Source: Tetrastigma voinierianum (taxonomy: Eukaryota > Streptophyta > Magnoliopsida > Vitales > Vitaceae). From it: a stretch of DNA of 64,000 nt. A program made the translations under genes and the position numbers. The notes beneath the pieces are model-generated. The model searched no databases. It had not been told where the DNA came from and worked only from the letters and a program-made list of their open reading frames with translations. This document shows, one piece after another, positions 1-11,724 of the stretch (the first letter of the stretch is position 1; every line of letters begins with the position of its first letter). The stretch covers positions 248,001 to 312,000 of the forward strand of contig JAEQBH010001846.1 in assembly GCA_016808115.1 (NCBI GenBank), read 5' to 3'.

Positions 1-1087
1 CGGGTGAATTGGGTTTTCTAACCGATCTAGCGGTGGGTTCGTGGAGATCGTAAAGGTCGGGTTAGATATGTATGATGGTTGAGTCAGATCCGTTGAGTGG
101 TTGATTATTCGGGTGATGGTTTCAAATGAAATGTTAACACAAGATAAAACACAGTGTTCCACAATATTTTATTTTCAGAGGGAGAAAATAATCATAGTGT
201 GTATACATTTTCTATTTTTAAAAACAATTAATACAATCATTTTTTTATTTTTGTTTGTCTTATAAATATATATATTCATCTTATGCATTGAAGGATTACG
301 TTTCAAGTTAACAAAATTTGATTGTTTTTAGAAGGTATTATCTTATCTTAAACAAAATAGAAAGGAAAACAAAAAGTAAGATAAATAAAGATAATGGAAA
401 AAGAAAATTAAGTTGATAAACTACTTTTAAGACTGCTTTTGCTCTTACTTATTTCAATTATCCTTATTTCCTATCTAAAGATTAAATATTTTGAAAATAT
501 TCAACTTTTTTTTAGTTAATTTGAACTACTTTCTTATTTTTCTGTGTTTTTCTTATTTTTTTTAAAACTAAATATTATCCTATATACTAATAAGACTTAT
601 AATTCTAAGTGGTTGGGGCATGTAAGTATCGAGAATAGGATCTAGGGTTTTTAGGTTGGTATGGGCATGGAGAGGAGAGGGGTCCAGGATTCGAGTTCGG
701 GAACATATTTATGAGAAACGAAACAATGTGATTATATTTGCTCCATGGGCCACAAAACCTACACCCTTAAGATGACTTGCAAATGAATGGATCGAATTCA
801 AGGCCTCTATTTATAAACTAAACTCCAATACAATATTAAATTATCAATATTTCTAAAAGCTCAAACTTAAGAATTTGGTTCTAATACGAGCATATTTCTT
901 ACTTAGTTAGAAAATGAAGAAACACTTCAATCGAGAAAAAAACATGTAGAAATATAACAGAACAACAAAATAAACCAAATGACACAATGATTGAAACTAA
1001 GGACACTTTGATTGTTTTCTTTATGATAAAGTTGATGTGATATCAGGATAATTACCTCTCATATTATTTAATTCATTTGAGACAATT
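1..1087. other. AT-rich non-coding flank
   Basis: No coding segment or recognisable repeat was found. The stretch is AT-rich with many short A and T runs. It lies immediately upstream of the Mutator-like transposase remnant and may include its terminal or promoter part, but I could not find a terminal inverted repeat. Confidence 0.5.
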
Positions 1088-1727
1088 TTGTACAGGTCAA
1101 TTATGTATGTTTTAACAATTCCCGTGACATGTTACTATAATGGACAAATATTGAGGAGTAAAACAGATGTCGAATATGAGGGGAGCAAAAATGTTATTGC
1201 GCCTTTGGAAGTCCCGGTTGAATGCACGTTTCAACAATTGATTGATATGATATACTTAAAGACAACCATTGACAAACGAAGATTCAAATTAGTACTCATT
1301 TGTGGGGTATCCCCTTTAGGAGTGAAAAAGTTCCAACCTTATCCAAGACAGATGACAAGTAGTTGTGTACAAATGTTAAATCAAGCAACACAACAACCAT
1401 TGAGGAAATTGAACGGTATATTAAAGCACATAGTCTGAGCTTAGAGCTGCATTTAAAACTATCTGGTAAGTGTCATGTGGATTGGTCAATTCGCACAATG
1501 TCATAAATATCACAGCTAGCGCCAATCTGACTACGGTTAGGGGAGTTTATAGTGGTCCGGGGCATTCCATATCGGACCAAATGGAGATGATGAAGACAGT
1601 GCAGATGAAGAACGTAATGATGAATATGCTGAAGATGTTGATGATGAATGCGATGGAGATGATGGGGATGTTGAAGTTGATGGACATGCATCATTCTTTC
1701 GAACTTTCAACCAAGTTTTGGAGAATA
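1088..1727 (+). pseudogene. Mutator-like (MULE) transposase, N-terminal part
   Basis: The first about 80 residues (TIPVTCYYNGQILRSKTDVE and onward, through LICGVSPLG) resemble the N-terminal PB1-like region common in plant MuDR/MULE transposases. After about 1560 a different reading frame gives a strongly acidic Asp/Glu linker (1569-1690) followed by a SFFRTFNQVLENM-like segment, also usual before the MULE DNA-binding domain. The two parts are in different frames, so the gene is broken here. Its continuation is found after the solo LTR, from about 3930. The usual full transposase is about 700-900 aa; none is intact here. A Mutator origin is clear from the downstream domains, while this N-terminal assignment alone is moderate. 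Confidence 0.6.
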
Positions 1728-3770
1728 TGTGATGCCCCAAATCCCGGGGGTCCGTTGACTACCTGTCAACCTCAAGGAAACACTGCGGAATGCTCTTGTG
1801 ACCCAACATTCATCGAAAAATCTGGCAGAGTCTCCTTTGTACCTGGAGCTCTACCCTAGTACACAACCCGGTCCCAACATATCCAACCACTGGCTAGGGT
1901 CCAAATGAGAGTAAATAATGGCCACTTGGGCCCCTGCATCATCACTCAACCAATATATCCTCAACCAAATACATATCTCATGGTTCAAGAGTTGATAATT
2001 CACTCTTATACAAACATATATCAAATTCTAGAATTCTAATTACATGTATACATAATGATAACCAAGCCACAACCCGCCTTCTTCCTCTCTCTCAACCCGG
2101 CCCTAGATCGAGCCGTCCCTCGTACGCCCCGTACCTGAAAATATGTTCCGACGTAGGCGAGCTAATGCTCGCAGTGGAATCACCCTAAACGGGCTACTTT
2201 CCACCTAAGTGCATATGCACGTTCAATGAAACAAACATTCAAGTAAATGCGTGATCCTACTTGAATGTCTACATGCTCAACTCATATCCCGAGTCCTCAC
2301 CGACTCCTTCACACTTGCCTAAGCCACGTATGAGAAACATTATTTTTTAACAAAGATATTTGTTATTATTTATGGACTACCCTCCGATATAAGTAGTGGA
2401 CCGACTCCGATGTTATATTTAGTGGACTACCCTCCGAGATATATCAATTGGGCCGACTCCGACGATTGATATTTTATATGGACTACCCTCCGATAATTAT
2501 TATTTTTAGTCAACCCTCCGAAACCATTCCCCTTCTCTCAAGAATCACCTCTCGCACTTACTCCTATCGTTTCAGGTGCCCCACAAGATATGGAATGCAT
2601 GATGCCAATTCCAATACAATTCATATAACACATGCGAATATATATAACATGATATACATTTACATAATTTAATCACACAAACATGTTATGTAATTTCATA
2701 ATCCATTACACCAAAAATTAGCTCACTTGGGCTAATTATCCAACACGAGCAATTCGATTTGAATTACTCAACCAAACACATTATTTCATAAAAATTATTT
2801 TGTGAACACTATTCTCGGGAACAGTGACACCCTCGAGTTACTGTTCGCGGTTCACGGCCACATTCCATTTTCCACACAATTCAAGCCATTTCCGGCCTCA
2901 TATCATCAACACAAGATTTATTTCATAAATTTATGAAATAAACACCCAAACAGCCCCTCACGTCCATACCCAGTCCGTGGACTGTCCAATGGCTAAAAAA
3001 AATTCTAACAATTTAGTCCCAAATTTTGGGACCGATCAAACGGCCGTTCAAGGCCTCAAGCCAACCGAAACATTATAAAACACTTAAATAAAGTGTAAAA
3101 CCCAAGTAGGATAAATCTCCTACCTCTCGAAGTTTGTTGAAACTCCTGTACCGGAGCCCACTCAAAGCCTCTCGTCACAGAGCAGCTTCTCTCTTTGAAA
3201 GCAGGTTTTGCTCATGATTTCGACCTACCGAATCTGTCCGGCCGATAATCTAGATAGAAGTTGGATATTCTCTCACTCTAAACAAACGAAATCACCTACT
3301 GCAAGTCTTTCCTCCCCCTTTCTCGTTTTTGGTCTTTTCTTTAAAGGTAAGAGACGACACTGTTTACTGTTTTGTCTTTTTCCCACTTAAACAAATTCCA
3401 AAATGCCAATTATGTCCCCAAGTTTTGGATTTTCGACAATTGGGACTATCTCGGCCGTCCATTCCCATCATCTCTCTACTCATGCACCTTGTGTAACATG
3501 AGCACATGTTATATGTGACTTTTGTCACATCACAAATCGCTTCTCCTAAGACCCGAACTCGATGTGTTCTCGAAAATCGTGTAAATCCGACCGCCCCTGA
3601 CCTCCACGAAATTCCCACGTGGTAGCCAGACTCACGAGACGACTCAACGGTGAAATCCATTTCACACATCCAAGATCTAGAATAAATTTTGGATTTTTAA
3701 CCGAAATTAAAATTTTGTAACCTAAAAATGCGATTTTTTCCATTTTTCCGTAAATTGGAATTTCTGCCCA
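1728..3770 (-). repeat. Solo LTR of a gypsy-type element inside the MULE gene
   Basis: This about 2-kb block starts with TGTGATGCCCC and ends near TTTCTGCCCA. It separates two parts of one transposase gene. Its last 800 bp match the LTRs at 30.19-30.94 and 32.09-32.87 kb: a block around 3010-3150 shares the phrase TTTTGGGACCGATCAA and the run CCGAAACATTA, and the tail has the same AACCGAAATTA motif. By analogy with those LTRs, the element orientation is minus. No internal region or second LTR follows, so a solo LTR left by LTR-LTR recombination is the simplest reading. A clean target duplication was not found. An internal tandem repeat lies at 2373-2520. Confidence 0.6.
2373..2520. repeat. 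Imperfect tandem repeat of about 50 bp in the solo LTR
   Basis: Three copies begin TGGACTACCCTCCGA at about 2372, 2422 and 2477. The first two are followed by a CCGACTCCGA phrase. Unit length is 50-55 bp, and the third copy is degenerate. Confidence 0.7.
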
Positions 3771-4240
3771 TTAATGAATGCGGATATATGTCTTCTAATA
3801 AGCACCATCTGGTGATGTATCAAATCACCAAGATGATGAGACATTGAATGAGCCATCCCCGCACTATCACTCTACCACCAACACCTCAATTTCAACATGT
3901 TGAAAAACTCCGATAATGCTATCATAGTTGTTTGACTCATAGTGCAACATACCACCGTACTGAAAGGAGAATTTGTACTGGGCAAGTTTTTAATTCGAAA
4001 TCTGATTTGCAAGAGGCTGCAAAGATTTACTCAATTACAGCACACCAAGAGTATGTCGTTGTTGCATCCTCAAAAAAATTGCTCGCTTTAAGATGTAAGA
4101 AGGCGGAAGAATGTCACAACCCATGGAAGCTTCGCGGCAATGGTTGTGAAAGATACCTCATTTGTTATCAACAACATATCGACCACATACTTGTGTCAAT
4201 CCTTGCTTGAACCTGACCATCATCAACTAGACTCGCACTG
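3771..4240 (+). pseudogene. MULE transposase, MuDR-type DNA-binding domain
   Basis: From 3932 the translation contains ICTGQVFNSKSDLQEAAKIY, then EYVVVASSKKLLALRCKK and a CHNPWKLRG segment. This is the pattern of the plant MuDR DNA-binding region: G-x-F-x-s-k-x-d-l-x-x-A, then a basic R-C-K-K and a Cys...W.LR end. It continues the N-terminal segment at 1088-1727 across the solo LTR. The frame is lost after WKLRG, where the downstream PTC and H residues expected in the family are scrambled by indels. It is not functional as read. Confidence 0.75.
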
Positions 4241-4439
4241 GGCTTCACTCATATAAAGGCATTAATTCAGCACACCACATTGACCACGGCCGATATTCAA
4301 AGGTAGTGTGATGGAAAGAAAATGGGATATCAAATATCATACAAAAAGGCTGGATGGAAAGCATAAAGCTATTAGACACTATTTGGTGACTTCTCTCACT
4401 GACACACAGTTGCCACGTTTGTTCTCAGCATAGAGCAAG

Positions 4440-5100
4440 CAAATCCTAGATGTGTCGTTGTTTGAAAACATAGAAACTAATATACCAAACACTCCAGATA
4501 GCTCCAACGCGTGTTCCTCGTCATTCAAGCCATCTATTGAAGGTTTCCAACATTGTCGTCCCGTTATGAGTATTGATGGTACACATTTATATGGGAAGTA
4601 TAAAGGCAAGTTATTGATTGCTATGGGGTGTGACGGAAATAATCGCTTGTTTCATTGACATTTGCTATTACGTATAGCGAGAATACCGATAGTTGGAGAT
4701 GGTCTTTGGCATATAAGAAATAGAGTTTGTCAGCACTTACTCGGTTGCTATATCATACGCATTAATATCCGTAGTATCATGGCAAAGAATTGTCGACCTC
4801 ATCTTGGTCACTGCACCATTTTCCTATCACAGATTTGCATGCATCATTTCTCAAGCAATTTTATGACCCTGCTCAAAGATAAACTTGAAGAATTTGGTAT
4901 GTCGAGCAAATAGCTGAGTACAAAACGCAAATTCAAAAAGACAAAGAACATAACAGAATTAATTTAAGCATTACAATGGCTAGAGGCGTCCCTTTCCGCT
5001 TATGGGCTCTTTCACTCCACGGGAGGATCTAAGATATGGTTAATGACAACAAACATTTCGTAGGTATTTAATAGTGTCCTAAAGGAGCTCGAAGCCTACC
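4440..5100 (+). pseudogene. MULE transposase, catalytic core remnant
   Basis: At 4452-4658 the translation has CRPVMSIDGTHLYGKYKGKL followed by LIAMGCDGNNRLFH. This is the hallmark first catalytic-Asp block of the plant MULE transposase domain (DGTH with a downstream G-x-D-x-N-N). A stop follows at 4656. After 4660 short segments such as a DGLWHIRN-like and a HCTIFL-like phrase keep family flavour in shifted frames. The remaining acidic residues of the DDE triad cannot be placed in one frame, so the enzyme is dead as read. Confidence 0.8.
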
Positions 5101-5289
5101 AAGAATCGCAAGATTAGTGTTTGTAGCTGACCTTTTCCGTCTCAACAGTTACTGGTTGCAAGAAGAGAAGTAGGTGCTAATAGATTGACATCCACGAGGA
5201 CCACCTGCATGTTGAGCGTAGGATCCAGTAGTCGGTTGTTAAGAATGCCCGATGAAATTGTCCTTACGATCACGTGAATGATCTCCATT

Positions 5290-5720
5290 TAGCGTAGTCA
5301 AGGAGTGGCTTCAACTCATCGCTACACAACTACATTTATAATTCTGCACATGAAAGACACTATATATGGCTTTCCATGTAGCCATATCATATCAGCATGT
5401 CAGCATCGCTGTGTTGATTTCCGTTTGTTTGTAGAAGGCTACTACACTACTAAGTCGTACTATGACACATGGGCACCCCTTTTCCATCCAATATTCAATG
5501 AAGATGAGTGGCCTCTTTATGATGGCACTGTGATTGTACCACCTACGTCAATGCAACGCTTTGGAAGTGGACATCCATTTCAATGCAATGCTTTATAATG
5601 AAATGGATGTTAGGGAGGGGAAAACCCTGATCACATGCGGGTTGTGCAAACAATTGGGTCACAATCGGCGCTCTGCAGAACATAACCAAGTTCAAGAAAT
5701 GAATGTGTACTAATATAAGG
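5290..5720 (+). pseudogene. MULE transposase, SWIM zinc finger and zinc knuckle
   Basis: The open stretch 5305-5598 contains YGFPCSHIISACQHRCVDF, the C-x-H motif of the SWIM finger found at the C-terminal end of plant MULE transposases, then VEGYYTTKSYYDTWAPLFHP, the usual YYT..Y...Y...F/P block. At 5625-5690 a separate frame gives CGLCKQLGHNRRSAEH, a CCHC-type knuckle in which the final Cys is replaced by Ser. Order and spacing agree with the domains at 3.9-4.7 kb, so these are pieces of one gene. Confidence 0.8.
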
Positions 5721-5899
5721 AATGTAGCCAAGCCCCATTATTTATGATTTGGTCCCCTCTCTGCTTCACCACCCGTGATTCAGCCTAAAAGATGGGTTGA
5801 GAGGTATGTTTTTTCATAGTCTTTATGGGACCTGGCCCCCGTTCTTCTTGGTTTTTTGATTTATTTGTGAAATTGTATGATAGTGATAATGCAAAGGGT

Positions 5900-6115
5900 G
5901 TCAATTTATTGCAGCGGAAGTTCCATTCCTTCCATATACTTGCCACCATCAAGCCGGGCTACCTCACCAAGGTTTCATCGTCCATACTAGTCGACTAGAG
6001 TTCAAGATGAATCCATCAATTGAGCGTCAGGCGATGATGGATCCAGAAACTCTGAAAAACAACATCTCCCTTGGTAATAGCTTCCATCGTTATTGTGGTA
6101 TTGTGGACCCCAGGT
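5900..6115 (+). pseudogene. Possible plant mobile domain-like segment downstream of the MULE
   Basis: A readable stretch contains LEFKMNPSIERQAMMDPETL and ends SFHRYCGIVDPR before a GT at about 6113. It lies about 200 bp after the MULE zinc knuckle. Its style resembles the plant mobile domain/MAIN-like modules that some MULEs carry, but similarity is weak and I name this only as a possibility. Confidence 0.3.
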
Positions 6116-6784
6116 ATATTGTTAATTATTGTTTGAAGACATGGTTCTATCTAAGTTGTCTCTTTCTATAAGACCTTTCTTGTTATATATTTCTTGAGAT
6201 ATGTGTTCATTGCCATGCAGGTGATCCTTCAAGCAACTCCAAGACGAAAGCACTTTGGTATTAAGAGGAAACCATCGCCTGTTAAACCTTCTACACTTTG
6301 CTGCTTGTTAATTCATCATGGCTTCTCTTTTCTCGCCGGAAGTATGGTTGAAAATGTTTGAGGGTCAGCCCTATTATTTTTGATGGTAAGAGAACATGCT
6401 CTTAGTAGTAGTAGTATTTTTATTATTGTTATTTGTCGGATAATAGTTTTCTATATCATAAATGATTTAAAATTTTATTGCTAAGTATTTCATTTTTAAA
6501 TGAAAGGTTATGTTAAAGTTTCCTGTAAGGTTCAATTAGTGGAATCAGTTCTTACATGCCAAGTGAGAGATATATAGATGCAACTCGATTCAGACTCGTA
6601 TTTCTGAGCATTTATGGTATGAATTAGAAGTTATAAAATGTTAATTTTCTAAATGTAGTTGCCAAGTTTTAAGTTACTTATAAGCTGCGAACTCTTTGAT
6701 GTTATGGCTGCTGGCACCATTCATAAGTGATTTTAAGAGTCTGTCATACTAGCCTTCATATGATTGGTTGAAATAACAGTAATT

Positions 6785-6900
6785 TTATTTTGGGAACAAC
6801 AGTAATTTGTACTTTTAGCTTCAAAATATTTCCCTACTTTGGGAAATATTTTGGGAACAACAGTAATTTTATTTTATTTTTAAATAGTTTCCGCATAAAA
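6785..6900. repeat. Dispersed repeat, left copy (with internal partial duplicate)
   Basis: The phrase TTTTGGGAACAACAGTAATT occurs at about 6788 and again at about 6850, and a third time at about 15520. The 6838-6900 copy extends the match on both sides (GAAATATTTTGGGAACAACA, then a T/A-rich run and TTTCC). The function is unknown. It may be the end of a transposable element. Confidence 0.6.
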
Positions 6901-6983
6901 ACTCCTTGAGTTTCAGACGAAATAAGGAAGTTTAAAAAAGATAAAATCAGTACGACAGGAGAATGTGTACGAATATATGAATG

Positions 6984-7267
6984 TAGTTGATACATCTCCA
7001 ACATTGATTGTAGCTCCAAATGAACCGTATCCACATTGCCCAGCTGCAATGATATTACAAGATATTGAAATGAGCACATACTGTTATAGTTAATACTAAA
7101 TGAAAGCATGCTCATTCATTTTTATTACTCACTTTCTGTTCCTAGCTCATGTAGTAACCAGCTCTAGAATGAGTGAAACAATCACTGCATGTAGCAGCAT
7201 AGGCCGGAGATTGCAGGAGAAAAAAGGATGCAAAAAGAAACAGAAGAGAATGCAGAGGAAGAGCCAT
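6984..7267 (-). pseudogene. Expansin-like B fragment (exon 1 and start of exon 2)
   Basis: Read on the minus strand from an ATG at 7267, the protein begins MALPLHSLLFLFASFFLLQS and then PAYA, a textbook secretory signal peptide. It is followed by TCSDCFTHSRAGYY, the N-terminus of plant expansin-like B proteins (cell-wall proteins). An intron of roughly 115 bp ends with TTGCAG at about 7044. The next exon reads GQCGYGSFGATINVGDVS, the start of the expansin GH45-like domain, and then homology stops at about 6984. The rest (GCGACYQVRC block, HFD-like region and C-terminal CBM63-like domain) is absent. Intact proteins of the family are about 250 aa, so this is a truncated copy. The exact splice donor is unclear because the segment normally following YY is lost. 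An AT-rich TATA-like box lies just upstream. It sits between a MULE and a copia element, so capture or truncation by a transposon is plausible. Confidence 0.8.
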
Positions 7268-7286
7268 GAGTAGCACTAGGATATCG

Positions 7287-7294
7287 TATTTATA
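7287..7294 (-). promoter_or_regulatory. TATA-like box of the expansin-like fragment
   Basis: On the minus strand the sequence is TATAAATA, ending about 20 bp before the ATG. That distance is short for a TATA box serving this start codon, so it is only a candidate. Another TATATA lies about 100 bp further upstream, near 7386. Confidence 0.3.
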
Positions 7295-7299
7295 GTGAA

Positions 7300-8521
7300 G
7301 TAAACAGCACATGTTCTTTGCTTTCGTAAAAATTGCAAACTTTGACTATATGTTACAATATTATTTTGCCTATGTGGGATTCTGCTATATATGTTTCTCA
7401 GAAACCTTCTAAGACTGGAATTCCTTGTTTTTGATTATTTTCTATACTAAGAAAAAACTGCTTTCTCACCGACCCATTGCTCTGGTTGGGACATTGCACT
7501 TTCATTTCTATGCTGACTTTAGCAGGGGAATTTTGTTAGCTAAAGAGCTTTCTAGTGTAAAATGCATGTATGCTCACTTGAACATTTGGAACTTCATCAA
7601 CATAAATTTAGTCACTGCTAATCAGCACAAAATCACAACCTCATTATTCATTAATAAAGAAGTCAAGAAATTAACTTGAAGTAGTACATGGTGGACTATG
7701 AAGAACAAATTGAAGTCTTCCCAGTTCCTAGCAATGGGAAAGCATTCTATTGATTGATGGACTCCTTTGGTGGTTGAACCTACTACTGAGTTCACAACTG
7801 ACTGACTTTAATTTGAATCCAAAATTCTCTTGCAACTCCACTATGGGAATTTGACCTGATATGATTTTCCATTTAGCCGTTTAATAATGTATTGTAAGAT
7901 TGTCATTTCTGTCTGTGTTATGCTATAAAAATGGTGATGGTGGGATGCTGCTCTTGCAGGATGAAGTTCTGAGAAGTTAGAGTTTGGGGTCTGTGTTTGG
8001 GGCAATAGTACGATACAGTATTTGTATGGAGATTGGGGAATCTGAGGTAAAGTGGTCACTATTTTGTTGTTTATATCAATTCTCTTGTTTTCTTTTCAAC
8101 AAATATTCTCCGAGATACTTAGAACAGAAATGAGATTGTTTGAATTGGATTTAGATTGACCTATTTTCATGTTTGTGTCTTCTAATCTTTCAAGCAATGG
8201 AAAAGCTGCACACATGCAGACTTTGTGAAGATGACACAGGCTTTATGGAAGAACCAGATCTGCCTGAATCAGCTTTTCAAGAGTTGCCACTTACGAAAAC
8301 TTCTTTCGCAGGAGCGATGACCCCACCAGGTCTTAACATCATTATTTAATCTCCTGGTTCAAAAAATGTTCCCAAACCATGGCCTAATAACAATATGTTC
8401 CCCATCCATTTTCAACATTGGATTTTGAAATGCTAGGGTTTCTTTTTCTTAAACTGTTTTGTCTGGTTATATCCGATAATTGGCAATGGATTCAAATGAA
8501 ATTGCTTCTATAACATCTATA
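7300..8521. other. Intergenic region with two exon-like patches
   Basis: No complete gene is visible. At about 7975-8055 and 8193-8330 there are two plus-strand stretches with exon-like composition, separated by an intron-like T-rich segment with GTAAAG at its left and TTTCAAG at its right. The second stretch can be read as QWKSCTHADFVKMTQALWKN or, in another frame, as MEKLHTCRLCEDDTGFMEEP. I do not recognise either. Confidence 0.3.
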
Positions 8522-9539
8522 TGTTAGATTAAATACACAAGAATAAACACATAGATGTGATTTTATTACTGTTACACCAAATACAGAATAAAACCACATA
8601 ACCCTAGAATCATGCATACTAATCAAAGATCAAATAAGCCAATATCAGTAAGACATACCCGAATCCATTGCAATTGACAACGCTGAAGAATGTGTTCTCT
8701 CACTCAAGACGAGGTTAGTATTATCTTTCTAGATTGTAAAACTAAGCAATGATACGTTCTCTCGATGGGACTGCGAGATAGCGTGCTTGCATTAGGTTTA
8801 AACTTCGGGGACCCCGCTCAAATTACTTAATTGCCCCATAATATTATTGACCCATCAAAACAACATTAAGGGCAAAGAGAAACCACACGTAATTCCATAT
8901 TTATATAATTAATTAAATAATTATATAAATTATTCTGTGAACCCGAATTCTTGGGAATAGATCACTAACTTTATTGGGTTCTTGAATAGACAGCATAATC
9001 ATATTAATTTAACACTTGTCGGCCAACGAAATCTGTAATCTCCACTTGGGCTACAAGTGTTACGAATATGTACATGATTGAATACTAAAGTTGCGCGCAA
9101 ATATACAGCGTCGATCACGGAAATACTTTTTAAACGATACGGTCAGTAATTGTACTAGAATGGGATCAAGCGACCTTTATTATTACATTCATGCATGCTT
9201 GAGACCTATCTTTGTCGACAAACAACACAATCAATGGCGTAGATCAAATATAGGTGTGTGGCTTGGAATTACATAAAATGTGATCTAGTATGCACTATCT
9301 CCCGAAAAGGTCCTCTTCTTGACTTTCGAATAGGTCTAGTATCATATTTTCAAATACCATATGCTAAACAACGGTAGAAAATCATGACATCCACAGTGAT
9401 GATTCAGGAAACATAACAAAAATGCATTAAACCAATCACTTAACTATATACATTACATATAAAATGGAAATAACTATGGCGTGTCGATCACATAATTACA
9501 CATAAACCAAATAAACTCCACTATCTTCCCTATATCTTT

Positions 9540-10085
9540 ACAGACTAAGTACACCTATCGAGCAACATGCTCATGAAACACCTTAGGTGGCTTGAAGCCT
9601 TTTAATTGGTAGATTACATAATCATATGGAGTTCGTACTAATATGCTCGATTGACACTTGACCACTGAACTCCTTTCTTTACAACGAAACTATTGTCCAG
9701 TATTGGCACTGATTTGATCAGACTCCAGGACTGTTTTTGAATATAACTACTGCGGCTTTATTATCACGAACAATCCTAAGCGGCTTGTCAATGCCTTCGA
9801 TAATCAAAGTCTTGGCACAAATCAAGATTTACCGCGGCCATATTCATGATTAGATACCTCGAAGCGGGCTATAAATTCGGCTTCCATGGTTGAAGAGGCT
9901 ACTAGTGTCTGACACTTTTCCATGAAACCCTCGGCGACGCGAGAAGATGTAGCACGGCGGTGGATTTCTGCTATCTTGACATCCCTGCGAAGTCTGCATC
10001 CGAGTACCGAAATAACACGGGATGGTTGAGATCGCCAGAATGCAATGACGTCGATCCTTTGTCTTACGAGAAGATACCTCGTCAC
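9540..10085 (-). pseudogene. Copia F RNase H domain and pol C-terminus
   Basis: The minus-strand translation contains LVASSTMEAEFIARFE, the conserved copia RNase H block (first acidic residue environment). Further left is PPKVFHEHVAR, the usual end of copia pol. Between them frames change several times, and the mid part reads as a nonsense run. The enzyme would remove the RNA strand from RNA/DNA hybrids; this copy cannot. Confidence 0.75.
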
Positions 10086-10249
10086 TCGTTTAGTACGCTT
10101 TCGATTGATCCATACCGGGATTCGCGAGATATTTCTTTGTTCCCTGATGTACTCTCATATCGGACGTACACTTGTGCATATAAAGACTCGCTGTGCAGAC
10201 GAATAAGGGTAGTTCCCCCATTTCTTTTCTCTAAGTTCAATTTTGAGGC

Positions 10250-11500
10250 ATTGACTAAGATTTGGTGTCACCCTTTGCCATAGGTGTATCACGGTGCCTG
10301 GTCACGCATATTAAACCTTTCAAGCACCTTATTGATATAGCGACCTTTGTGATAAGCCAAGTTGCTTATACATCTTGACGATCCTATGGATTTGTATACC
10401 GAAACATACTTTGATGCATCACCAGGTCTTTCATTTAATATTTGGATAAGAACCTTTTGGTGTCATGCAATAGACCTACATCATTGCTTGCTAAGCGGAA
10501 TATCATCCATAGGCACCATACAACAAACTTGCTCCCGCTTGAACTTGAATGTATCTGCAGCGATCCAGCCGGTGTTCTCATGAAAACCATATGAAGAAAT
10601 CACCTTATCAAATTTCGGTACCATTACGTGAAGGATACTGCTTTGAAGCCCATAAATGGACTTCTTGAGTCTATACTAAGGGTGCTTTGGGTTTCTAACA
10701 AAGTTCTCTACGGTTACTGTGTATATAGTTTAATCAATATCTCCATTGAGGAAAGGTATGCCAACTGATCCATTGAGTGCGACTCCCCAATCATAGGTAT
10801 TTCTGAAGTGCGAATTTATAATTGAATATGGTCTTTTCGTGGCGGCGAAAAGGTCTCCCTTATAATCTATGCCTTCCTTTTTAAGGTAAGCCTTTTTGGC
10901 GACTTAGGCGTGCACATATCTCTCAACATTGCCTTTTGAATCTGACTTGGTTTTAATGTCATTTTACAACTAATTGGTTTCTCTTAAGCGATTAAGCCCA
11001 GAGGATCCCAAACGCCATTATCTTTCATGGACTTTATTTCCTCTTGCATAAAACACCCAATCCACTTTTGAATTGGTGCAGCATTTTGGCTTGATTAATG
11101 ACGTAGAGGATCATCCTCGATCCTGTATCAAACTACATTACTCTGAAGAAAGATTACATAGTCATACGAAATTGCCTTTCTCCTTTCCTCACAGTGGTAC
11201 CTTAATGGCACTTGGGTTATTTGTTGAGGTTCTTCCACTATTTCTTGATGTGGTTCCTCGAATCTAGTGGGTGGAGCCTCGATTGTATTGGAAGTTGCAG
11301 GGAATGTCATCATTTACCACAACACTTGGCCGCAATGTAATAGGAATGAGAATTTTGATTGTCTGTGGCTCCCCGATAGTAGTTGTGGTTGGAGCATTTA
11401 CATACTCCTCCTCGAATGACCTCCTTAACTTGAGTGCTCCCACTATCCTTAATAAACTTGGCATTACAGTCTCAGGGGCTTTGTGAAGGGTCATAAAACT
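10250..11500 (-). pseudogene. Copia F reverse transcriptase remnant
   Basis: Minus-strand pieces in alternating frames give NPKHP..RLKKSIYGLQSS, then KFDKVISSYGF, and LNERPGDASKYVSV near 10.4 kb. These match the C-terminal half of copia reverse transcriptase (R-L-k-K-S-L-Y-G-L-k-Q, w-n-l-K-F-d). The YVDD catalytic box could not be read cleanly. Frameshifts occur every 100-150 bp. Confidence 0.65.
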
Positions 11501-11724
11501 CTCACCCCTTTAGACCTCTCGAGGTATCCTGAAATATGAAGCTAACAGTCCTTGAGTCAGTTTTCTTTCCATTGGAGCCTATAAGGCCTTGCTTGACCCC
11601 AGACTGACCCGGCGTGCGGATGCAATGCTGACTTCTTACGATCCACTTTCATCTCAGGGGTTTTGCTTGCTTTACTAGGAACTATTGAGGTATATAAGCT
11701 AGGTCTTAATCTTCACCCCCATAA

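Noticed and set aside
1470..1859. Met-rich open reading frame (repeated M-M-x-M)
   Set aside because: It is the shifted frame of the acidic Asp/Glu linker of the MULE transposase; the Met codons arise from GATGAT-type repeats.
1725..3790. ATATG as target duplication of the solo LTR
   Set aside because: ATATG occurs on both sides, but using it would make the LTR end in GGAT rather than CA.
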